From: Candidatus Poseidoniales archaeon
Lineage (GTDB): Archaea; Thermoplasmatota; Poseidoniia; Poseidoniales; Thalassarchaeaceae
NCBI GenBank assembly: GCA_028821815.1
Contig: JAPKEY010000014.1
Span: forward strand, 1-17,651
Reading direction: 5' to 3'
Length of the DNA: 17,651 bases
The position numbers and the translations under genes were made by a program. Shown piece by piece: positions 1 through 6,623 of this stretch; position 1 is the stretch's first letter; every line of letters begins with the position of its first letter. The notes beneath the pieces were generated by a model that was given only the letters and a program-made list of their open reading frames with translations, ran no database searches and was not told where the DNA came from.

Positions 1-1
1 A

Positions 2-838
2 AGCAGTTCGACTCGCTGGATGAATACCGAATTGAAGAACATCCTGAGAACATCGGCCTGTGAGATTCGAAGTATACTCAACGAAGGTGGAACGATTGAT
101 GACGCCCGCAAACACAAGGAAAAGCGAATTGCTGACATTTGGAACATGCTGTGTATTCACCTTGGGACACCACCTGAAACATTTGATTGGCAGTGGCGTG
201 ACAAAGACAACAAGTTCCATCGAATGGGAAAAATGACGCCAAAGCAGTTCGCTGAAGAGTATGTTGATATTGATTGGGAAAATTACGTTTGTATCGTCAA
301 TGATCCTCGCAATGAATACTACCGCACCTATACAGTCGACTACCTCCAAAACGTTGCGGGTGGACCGCCCGTGGTCTATCTCAATGTTCCAAATAAGGAA
401 ATGAAAGCGGTGACGCAAAAATTACTCGAGAATGGGCTTCCCGTCTGGATGGGGTGCGATGTCGGCAAGGAAATGGAACGCAAGAAAGGGCTCTGGGATT
501 CGAATCTGTTCGATGTTGAAGGACTCTACGGAGTCGAATATGGCATGGATAAAGCTGACAGATTACGCCACAACCAGACGATGATGACTCATGCGATGCT
601 GTTCACTGGAGTCGATGTGGTCAATGGTAAAGCCCGTCGATGGAGAGTCGAGAATTCATGGGGTAGCGATACCGGACAAAAAGGATACTACACGATGAAT
701 GACAGTTGGTATGATGAGCATATGTTTGAAATTGCGGCTCCAATTTCTTACCTCAACGAGAAGATGGTTGCCGGACTTCAAGGCAAACCTGTGGTACTTC
801 CTGCTTGGGATCCAATGGGTTCACTGGCGCAGGGCTAA
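2..838 (+). CDS. pepC: Aminopeptidase C / bleomycin hydrolase family (peptidase C1B), 5' partial
   Basis: Cytosolic papain-like cysteine aminopeptidase that trims N-terminal residues from peptides, as family members do, usually as a hexameric barrel. The frame is open to the left edge, so the N-terminal part with the catalytic Cys lies outside the window. An ATG at 20 is internal. The other two triad residues are visible: the His in THAMLFTGVD (about 590-620) and the Asn in WRVENSWGSD (about 640-670). The C-terminus LPAWDPMGSLAQG matches the conserved end of PepC/bleomycin hydrolases, where the C-terminal tail reaches into the active site and imposes aminopeptidase specificity. The reading frame ends normally with TAA. 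It converges on the esterase gene and the two stops overlap by two bases. The family is mostly bacterial and eukaryotic, so transfer into an archaeon is plausible but unproven here. Confidence 0.93.
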   Translation, partial: SSSTRWMNTELKNILRTSACEIRSILNEGGTIDDARKHKEKRIADIWNMLCIHLGTPPETFDWQWRDKDNKFHRMGKMTPKQFAEEYVDIDWENYVCIVNDPRNEYYRTYTVDYLQNVAGGPPVVYLNVPNKEMKAVTQKLLENGLPVWMGCDVGKEMERKKGLWDSNLFDVEGLYGVEYGMDKADRLRHNQTMMTHAMLFTGVDVVNGKARRWRVENSWGSDTGQKGYYTMNDSWYDEHMFEIAAPISYLNEKMVAGLQGKPVVLPAWDPMGSLAQG

Positions 839-1734
839 ATCCAATCTGCAACTTTTCGAAGACACTGTTTAGCCTCAGGAACAAAGGGCGCGAATAACCA
901 CCAATCGTGGAACATACCCGGCCAAATATCGACTTCGATGTCTACGCCTACAGCAGAGGCCTTTTCACCAACCATCCTGCTATCATCTAACAATACTTCA
1001 TGATCCCCAACGAGGATTAGGGTTCGTGGCAGACCTGTGAAATCACCAAATACAGGGGATATTAAAGGGCTCCTTTTGTCAAACGTATCTGGAACATAAT
1101 GGTTAGAGCAATCATTCGTAATTGTATGATGAACCATCGAATCTTTACTTGCGTTCGTCTCATAGGTCTGCGAAGAACAGGTCAAATCAGTCCATGGGGA
1201 AAACAAAACCGCTGCATCAGGAAGTCGGTAGTCTTCATCTCGTAAACGCATCATTAGGGCGAGACTCAAGCCACCACCTGCTGAATCCCCACTGAGAATA
1301 ATTTGGTGATCAGGATTTTCAGTAACAATTGCCTTCCAAGCTTTTGCCGCATCGTCTAGAGCAGTTGGGTATGGGTGCTTAGGTGCCAATCGATAGTCGA
1401 CAGAATGAATGGTGCATGAGGTTATTTTGGATAGATTGGCCAAACCGATTCGATGGGTGGTATTTGAGGAACCGATGCAATAACCACCGCCATGGAGAAA
1501 CACAAAAATTGTATCTGGATGTACATTCTTCTTCGGACTGAAAGTCATACCGGAAACACCCCCATACTGATTTTTCTTAGTTTTGATACCAAATGGGCTG
1601 AACAACTTCGATACCGGCCATGTCTGTAGATTGAGGTAGAAACGAACCATAGAGGGGGAGGGTCGGCACAAACGGTAGAGAGTCTTGTGTGGGCGTAGAG
1701 TGAAAGTGGAGACCAGAGCACTTCGAAGGCTCAC
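835..1734 (-). CDS. Alpha/beta hydrolase, hormone-sensitive-lipase (family IV) esterase
   Basis: Probable carboxylesterase of the HSL group, a serine hydrolase acting on short or medium acyl esters; the natural substrate is unknown. From the GTG start, the oxyanion-hole motif HGGGYCIG begins near residue 81, the nucleophile elbow GDSAGGG has Ser151, the acid is Asp244 in VGDHEVLLDDS, and the base is His276 in FHDWW. Length (about 299 aa) is normal. GTG at 1734 is preferred because it lies four bases after the stop of the upstream gene and has GGTGA just before it. An in-frame ATG at 1770 would overlap that gene by 32 bases. No signal peptide is obvious. It is the last gene of the five-gene minus-strand unit; no functional link to ParA is apparent. 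Confidence 0.9.
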   Translation of the reverse strand: MSLRSALVSTFTLRPHKTLYRLCRPSPSMVRFYLNLQTWPVSKLFSPFGIKTKKNQYGGVSGMTFSPKKNVHPDTIFVFLHGGGYCIGSSNTTHRIGLANLSKITSCTIHSVDYRLAPKHPYPTALDDAAKAWKAIVTENPDHQIILSGDSAGGGLSLALMMRLRDEDYRLPDAAVLFSPWTDLTCSSQTYETNASKDSMVHHTITNDCSNHYVPDTFDKRSPLISPVFGDFTGLPRTLILVGDHEVLLDDSRMVGEKASAVGVDIEVDIWPGMFHDWWLFAPFVPEAKQCLRKVADWI

Positions 1735-1738
1735 AGAA

Positions 1739-2152
1739 TCACCCAGCCCAGTGTTCGCACAGGCGTTCAATCAGGCGCCGTGCAGGGATGCCCCACTGGA
1801 CGATGGTGACAGAGGCTTCACTTCTATCGTCAGCTAATTTTCCTTCTTCAAAGCCAGGTGCACCCAAATCAGAAGGCACAAGCGGTAGTTTATCCCCACC
1901 ACTTAACACGGTAATTTGGACACCATTCTCTTTCGCTTTACGTGTAATCAATTCTGAACCTTGATACCCTTCTGCTTGTAATAATCGTGCGATGGCTTCC
2001 ATCAACTGTTCGACCGGATCTGTGCCGATGCCTAAAGGCAAACCTTCAGAGTCACCAATTGAGGGACCATATGCATCGAGAAATGGAAGATCTTGATCAT
2101 GCTGTGCGAGTAAATCATCGAGACCCCGGCCCAAAACGCGTTTTTTCGACAT
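1739..2152 (-). CDS. Short protein with ParB-like N-terminus, no ParB core; candidate ParA partner
   Basis: A 137-aa protein beginning MSKKRVLGRGLDDLL. This closely resembles the N-terminal peptide of chromosomal ParB/Spo0J (KKxGLGRGLDALL), the segment that contacts ParA and stimulates its ATPase through a basic residue. The rest does not resemble a ParB: I see no ParB/Srx box (GERR-type motif), no helix-turn-helix and no room for a dimerisation domain. Residues 46-64 look helical; residues 65-137 form a small mixed region ending VQWGIPARRLIERLCEHWAG. ATG at 2152 is chosen because GGAG lies eight bases upstream and homology starts there; an ATG at 2179 would overlap parA. It begins five bases after the parA stop, so the two are surely cotranscribed. 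Possible roles are a minimal ParB, or a cargo adaptor like TlpT or McdB. Function unproven. Confidence 0.82.
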   Translation of the reverse strand: MSKKRVLGRGLDDLLAQHDQDLPFLDAYGPSIGDSEGLPLGIGTDPVEQLMEAIARLLQAEGYQGSELITRKAKENGVQITVLSGGDKLPLVPSDLGAPGFEEGKLADDRSEASVTIVQWGIPARRLIERLCEHWAG

Positions 2153-2157
2153 GTGAT

Positions 2158-3087
2158 TCACTCCAGGGTGAGATTCCACCGTTGAGCCAGATTGGTCGCG
2201 AGGTCGCGATAATCCTTCCCTCCATTCGATTCGGGTGCATGAATGTGAATTGGAATGCCTTCACTGGGTGCTTCAGCGAGTTTGATGTTACGTCGAATCG
2301 GAGGCTCAACAATCAAATCTCCAAATGTTTCCTTCAATTGTCCTTGGACCTGGCTATTGAGTAGAGTCGGGGCATGCATTGTCATCATTACACCATCGAA
2401 TCCAAGATTGGGATTGAGGCGACGCCGAACTTCACGAATGGTAGCTGATAGCATGGCGACACCTTCCAAGGCAAAAAATTCAGTTTGAACCGGTACGAGG
2501 ACCGCATCGCTTGCAACAAGGGCATTGATGGTCACCAAGCCTAAACTGGGAGCGGTGTCGAGTAGAATGAGATCGTAATGTGGCAATAGGGCCTCAAGAC
2601 CCTCGGATAGACAACGTTCACGACCGAGGCGCGTGGAAAGTTCCTGCTCAAGACCCACCAATGATCGTTCACCCACGACAAGGTGAAGCCCGGGAATAGC
2701 CGTTGCATGACGGCAAGACGCAGCCTGTTCAGGTTCAGTGAAAAGGGTTCGAGTGGTATGCATGACGCGACTTTTGTCAATTCCTAAACCGGTCGCACAA
2801 TTTCCCTGCTGATCGCAATCGACCACCAATACACGTACACCATGAAGAGCAAGATGGGTAGCGACGTTGATGACTGTCGTCGTTTTTCCAACACCACCTT
2901 TCTGATTCATAACCGTGACCACTCGGCCTCGATTTGGTGGGGTTGGGCCAGCTCTAGGAAGCGCAATTTCCGCGCGGGGTTCTGCAGAACTCAAAGGATC
3001 TGATTGAGGGTCTACAATTTCCTCTTCGGTGAATTCTACCACCAAGGGCGCTGCAACCGCCTCAGGCAGCATATCTTCCTCATCCAT
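2158..3087 (-). CDS. parA: ParA/Soj-type partition ATPase
   Basis: Deviant-Walker-A ATPase of the ParA/MinD superfamily, in the chromosomal Soj subgroup. Such proteins dimerise on ATP, bind DNA non-specifically and form gradients that move ParB-DNA complexes or protein cargo. From the ATG at 3087, residues 63-70 are KGGVGKTT with the signature Lys63. Walker A' is VVDCDQQGN (about 88-96), and LLDTAPS (175-181) is the switch II/Walker B region. The C-terminal RRNIKLAEAPSEGIPI block is typical of Soj. An acidic 50-residue N-terminal extension precedes the ATPase core. The start is uncertain: an in-frame ATG at 3171 shares its A with the TGA of the upstream SAP gene (TGATG), which would allow translational coupling, but the added 28 residues look non-conserved. 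It lies between the SAP membrane protein and the ParB-N-like gene. Confidence 0.95.
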   Translation of the reverse strand: MDEEDMLPEAVAAPLVVEFTEEEIVDPQSDPLSSAEPRAEIALPRAGPTPPNRGRVVTVMNQKGGVGKTTTVINVATHLALHGVRVLVVDCDQQGNCATGLGIDKSRVMHTTRTLFTEPEQAASCRHATAIPGLHLVVGERSLVGLEQELSTRLGRERCLSEGLEALLPHYDLILLDTAPSLGLVTINALVASDAVLVPVQTEFFALEGVAMLSATIREVRRRLNPNLGFDGVMMTMHAPTLLNSQVQGQLKETFGDLIVEPPIRRNIKLAEAPSEGIPIHIHAPESNGGKDYRDLATNLAQRWNLTLE

Positions 3088-3170
3088 GATGCATCCCACT
3101 TGTGTCCGCTCTTGTAGCGCTCTTGAGGCTGACGGGGTAAATCGAAGGAGAAATAGCGATTTATCACTCA

Positions 3171-5210
3171 TCAAGCCGGACTCGAAGTCAGAACCCAACC
3201 CGCCATTCGTCCGGTTTCAGCATCCATTCCAACTCGAAGGCTGTGTTCAGTGTCACCTGATGTCCAAGTTCGTTCAAGATACACGGTAACTTTACCACCC
3301 ATGATATCGAATTCATCCAACCATTCTGAAACTGCATTTTCTTCAGGTACGACTAGCGCATAGCCGATTTGAACATCATCACGTAGATTTCCATTGGATG
3401 TGATTTGTGGATACAAATCTGGATAGTTAGTGGCTGAAACCATGCGGCTCTCTAGGGATGCCAATTTGTGTGTTTGAGGAATCTGGTCTCGAGAGTGTTC
3501 AGGTTTCTCATCAGCCGTGAAGAAACCATCACCTGAATTATAGCAATTTTCACCACCTGGCCATGCGACGCGAACCCATCCTGCATCACTAGAACTAATC
3601 CAGGATAGGTTCCATATTGGATCACTACCTGTTCTGTCATCCTTGGCTGCAAAGACGTAGCCGTCAGCACCAAGCGCTGTATTGGCATCAGGGAATGCCG
3701 CTGCATCTGCCATCACACAACTCACTGCTTTCTCAAGATTAAAGCGGCTTGAAGAATTATCAGGCATGTGATTTGGCCAAGATACTCGTTGTGTTGCCGA
3801 TGGTTTACCATCTGAACTATCAGGACGTGTAGTATAGTATGTCTGCCAATCCAATAGTTCGTTTCCTCGCTTAAATGATGTCTGTTCCAACGTATATTTC
3901 ACTACAAATTCGCCTTCAGGGAATGTGAGGTCAATCGCTTCAGATTCTGTAAATGAACAACCCGATTCTGTTTTGGATTTATCAATGAATACATCGACCG
4001 TTTGCTTTGCAGCCAAAGGTTGTCCAGGTATGGCCCAAAGTACCATTTCTGCCCGTCCCAAGCATTCGCCAATTTTGATATGGTGCATTCTAATTTGGAT
4101 CGCATCTTGGCCTCCAATCGTACTTGTTGATCCTACTTCCCAACCCCAATATCCATCATCTGTTTCTCCAGTCAACCCTTCTTCAAGCATTGTTAACCCG
4201 AAAATATCGTAGAGATTTACTGGATGCATTGGCAATACTGCTGCACCAATTAATTCTGAAATTGTATCCGAACCAATCAGGCCATCGAATGTTGTTGCTT
4301 CTGAACTGAAAGATTGGCCTTCTGAATCAACAAAATTGAGTGAAGTTTCCGAACGCAACAAACTTCGTTCTGTAATTTCATGCCACTGATTAACTTCGAT
4401 ATCCAACTGATTGTTTCTTCTCAACCATTCTAGAGAACTGCAACTATCTTGATTAATGGCTGACCAAGTATATCCTGAGAGATCGGCACTGAGATCATAG
4501 TTGAGGTTTGATTGGACGGTGTTCCAAGTTCGCCCATAGGCATCTTTGGCCATCACTGCCCCTTCAAGGTCTGTATTACTTGGATCGATAAGATCGGTGA
4601 TGGCCCCATCTGTAATCGAGGAAGAGCCTGTGCCTGTGAATTCAATGCGAAGTTCATCACAGACATCATCTAATGCACTGGGGGATATTGCATCTCGTAG
4701 CAAGGCAACCATTTCATCTCCATCTGCGAGAAGTAATCCATTGCTCACAGTGAATTGTAAATCATCCCCGTAACGAGAGGGGGCCGTTTGATTGACTGAG
4801 GCCTCATTGCTAAGATACCACCATCCACCTGCACCCGTCAGCAATAATACAACGAGAATAGTTGCAATGGTGGTTCCATCCTTGTACCATGCAGTTCGCG
4901 GAATGGACGAAGAAGAAGTCATTTTAATTGAACTTGATATGGTTTCGATAACATCGGGTTCAAGTTCTTCTTCATCAAGAATTTCGGCTTCAAATACTTC
5001 GGCCTCTAGGATTTCATCCTTATCAAATTCTTCTTCGGGAGTAAAATCATCGTCATCATCGTCGTCGAGTATGAGAACATCTTCATCCTCTTCTGAATCA
5101 ATAATTCGGGCAATCAAATCTGCCTTTTTTCCACTGATGGTTAAGCCCATTTCTTTGAGGCGGACCTTCAACTCTGCAACTGTCATCGCAGAGAGTTCAT
5201 CCTCGTCCAT
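3171..5210 (-). CDS. SAP-domain, single-TM membrane protein with large extracytoplasmic region
   Basis: A 679-aa protein of unknown function. Residues about 7-41 (MTVAELKVRLKEMGLTISGK, then KADLIARI) match a SAP domain, a helix-extension-helix fold that usually binds DNA or mediates protein contacts in chromatin factors. A strongly acidic linker (about 40-90, including seven Asp in a row) follows, then a serine-rich stretch and one hydrophobic segment at about 113-133. The remaining 540 residues should lie outside the membrane. They contain six Cys, an even number compatible with disulfides, and no catalytic motif I recognise. The predicted topology puts the SAP domain in the cytoplasm. A 9-bp hairpin covers the ribosome-binding site. 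The stop overlaps a possible parA start, so the two are likely cotranscribed. DNA binding by this SAP domain is inferred, not shown. Confidence 0.9.
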   Translation of the reverse strand: MDEDELSAMTVAELKVRLKEMGLTISGKKADLIARIIDSEEDEDVLILDDDDDDDFTPEEEFDKDEILEAEVFEAEILDEEELEPDVIETISSSIKMTSSSSIPRTAWYKDGTTIATILVVLLLTGAGGWWYLSNEASVNQTAPSRYGDDLQFTVSNGLLLADGDEMVALLRDAISPSALDDVCDELRIEFTGTGSSSITDGAITDLIDPSNTDLEGAVMAKDAYGRTWNTVQSNLNYDLSADLSGYTWSAINQDSCSSLEWLRRNNQLDIEVNQWHEITERSLLRSETSLNFVDSEGQSFSSEATTFDGLIGSDTISELIGAAVLPMHPVNLYDIFGLTMLEEGLTGETDDGYWGWEVGSTSTIGGQDAIQIRMHHIKIGECLGRAEMVLWAIPGQPLAAKQTVDVFIDKSKTESGCSFTESEAIDLTFPEGEFVVKYTLEQTSFKRGNELLDWQTYYTTRPDSSDGKPSATQRVSWPNHMPDNSSSRFNLEKAVSCVMADAAAFPDANTALGADGYVFAAKDDRTGSDPIWNLSWISSSDAGWVRVAWPGGENCYNSGDGFFTADEKPEHSRDQIPQTHKLASLESRMVSATNYPDLYPQITSNGNLRDDVQIGYALVVPEENAVSEWLDEFDIMGGKVTVYLERTWTSGDTEHSLRVGMDAETGRMAGWVLTSSPA

Positions 5211-5212
5211 GG

Positions 5213-5233
5213 GCCATCCTCAGAGAGGATGGC
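5213..5233 (-). promoter_or_regulatory. 9-bp hairpin covering the Shine-Dalgarno of the SAP-protein gene
   Basis: Perfect inverted repeat with arms GCCATCCTC and GAGGATGGC and a three-base loop, ending two bases before the ATG at 5210. On the minus-strand transcript the 3' arm contains GAGG seven bases from the start codon, so pairing would hide the ribosome-binding site. It lies 64 bases beyond the stop of the upstream gene and has no U-run, so a leader element is more likely than a terminator. Regulation is inferred. Confidence 0.55.
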
Positions 5234-5296
5234 AATGCCTGCCGCTTTCAACCTCTTCGCTCAACGTGTAAACCAACACTGCGTTCTGAGCAAATC

Positions 5297-6490
5297 TCAG
5301 CTGTTCCGCATGCCATCTATTTGCTCTTGCGTCCAACCGGCTCCGAGTAGTTGCTCATCGGTCCATGCTGTTGCTGCATTCTCAGTTTCTGCGGGTTCTT
5401 CAGTCGGCATCTCTGCTTCCACTTCGATTTCAATGGGTACTTCCTCTGAGACAGTATCATCTTGCTCAGGTGTAGCTGCAGCCTCTGCCAAGGTCTGGCC
5501 CTCAATATTGGAGGAGTCTGTATCCTCTGGTGTATCAATTTCAGGCACACCCAACTGGTCACCCCGTTGTTCAGCTTCTGCCGCTTCAAGGACCTCTTCC
5601 TCGACCTTCTTCTCAGGACGGCCTTCTGGATACTTGAGTTTCTTGTATGCTTTACCAGTCTTCTGGGCGCCTATGAAAGCGAATCCAGCCATCAGGAAGG
5701 TGATGAGTCCCACGGGTACCGTGAACATACGTGGCCAATAGACTGCCACTTCGATATCCATGGTTGCAAGTGTGCCGGGATTGTCTACAGGATTTACCCA
5801 TTCAACAAGAATACATTTCTGGCCCGGTTGAGTGTAAAGAGTAAATTCGACCTGTTCACCGGGAGGGAGGGAAATTTCACTAAGATACCACGAATCGTCT
5901 GGTAGTGATTCGTGGGTAGGCAATACTCCACAGTCGCCATCAAACATACCTGCCTTGAAATCCGTAGAGCCCGTGTTACGATAGGAAACAAAGGTGACAT
6001 CGACCCGAACAGCAGAAGTTGAACCCATGTCAGGTAGAGGAGGGGGAATGTAGATGTTCATGGATGCTGAAGTAGCATTGGATGAGCCATCCCATATCTT
6101 ATCGCGATATTCCTCGACATCGCCACCATTACGAACCCATGCCTCAGCTTCATTTGGGCTCATCTGAGCCTGTGGATTATCTGAGACATCCCCATGAATT
6201 GGCCCTGGGAAGAAGGAGAAAATACCCAAAACGATTGTAATCGCCAAGAATAGATAGACATTGATTCGGGCACTATTGCGCTTTTTCTCAAGCATCTCAA
6301 GGCGATCTTCACGACCTTGACGGCGAGCGCGTGCATCCTCAATCTCAGCAAGAGGGTCAAATTGAGCTGGATTTACATCCGCAGGAGGGCCACTAGGACC
6401 GGCAACTGGAGGGCCTGATGGCCCCGCTACATCAGGGGCTCTAGTGGGGCCAGTGAGGGGCGAGCCGGGGGGGCCGGCGACGGGCTGCAT
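5297..6490 (-). CDS. Two-TM membrane protein with Pro/Gly-rich N-terminus and acidic C-terminal tail
   Basis: Unrecognised 397-aa membrane protein, first gene of the ParA unit. The N-terminus (1-45) is a Pro/Gly-rich tract with AGPSGPP repeated. A charged, probably coiled-coil segment (48-75) and TM1 (about 77-95) follow. The region at about 96-254 is probably extracytoplasmic and beta-rich, with two Cys (187 and 226) that could pair. TM2 spans about 256-276. The cytoplasmic tail has a Lys-rich start, a long Glu-rich low-complexity stretch, and ends with two similar units, WTDEQLLGAG then WTQEQIDGMRN, resembling a short SHOCT-like tail. ATG at 6490 is preferred over an in-frame TTG at 6520 that would add ten residues. 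The gap to the SAP gene is 86 bases. A structural or scaffolding role is possible but unsupported. Confidence 0.85.
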   Translation of the reverse strand: MQPVAGPPGSPLTGPTRAPDVAGPSGPPVAGPSGPPADVNPAQFDPLAEIEDARARRQGREDRLEMLEKKRNSARINVYLFLAITIVLGIFSFFPGPIHGDVSDNPQAQMSPNEAEAWVRNGGDVEEYRDKIWDGSSNATSASMNIYIPPPLPDMGSTSAVRVDVTFVSYRNTGSTDFKAGMFDGDCGVLPTHESLPDDSWYLSEISLPPGEQVEFTLYTQPGQKCILVEWVNPVDNPGTLATMDIEVAVYWPRMFTVPVGLITFLMAGFAFIGAQKTGKAYKKLKYPEGRPEKKVEEEVLEAAEAEQRGDQLGVPEIDTPEDTDSSNIEGQTLAEAAATPEQDDTVSEEVPIEIEVEAEMPTEEPAETENAATAWTDEQLLGAGWTQEQIDGMRNS

Positions 6491-6530
6491 GAATTGTCGA
6501 CTACCGGATTGCCATTTCAAAGCCTCGCTT

Positions 6531-6558
6531 CTCGCACGCGCGCGAGCGGGGGTGCGAG
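6531..6558. repeat. GC-rich inverted repeat in divergent intergenic region
   Basis: Arms CTCGCAC (6531-6537) and GTGCGAG (6552-6558) flank a 14-base GC-rich loop; a shorter overlapping stem CTCGC/GCGAG is also possible. It sits within a CpG-dense block (about 6529-6576) that contrasts with the moderate GC of the window, between the divergent membrane-protein and rimK genes. It could be a regulator site or a transcript hairpin; neither is shown. Confidence 0.4.
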
Positions 6559-6599
6559 CGGGCGCGCGGTCACGCGGTTTTCAGACGTAGGACTCAAAA

Positions 6600-6613
6600 C
6601 GGAAGCGGTTCCG
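6600..6613. promoter_or_regulatory. Short inverted repeat just upstream of rimK start
   Basis: CGGAA-GCGG-TTCCG lies 10 bases before the rimK ATG (6624). Five-base arms around four bases could form an operator half-site pair or a leader hairpin. Short enough to occur by chance. Confidence 0.25.
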
Positions 6614-6623
6614 CCCTGATTCG

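Noticed and set aside
2..260. Repeated AAGCAGTTCG at 1-10 and 242-251
   Set aside because: Ten shared bases inside one gene encode different frames or contexts and do not extend; treated as chance.
4792..5271. Serine-rich plus-strand open frame
   Set aside because: Antisense shadow of the Asp/Glu-rich linker of the SAP protein; low complexity explains the lack of stops.
5229..5741. Ser/Val-rich plus-strand open frame of 170 codons
   Set aside because: Antisense of the Glu/Ala-rich tail of the two-TM protein; composition mirrors that tail.
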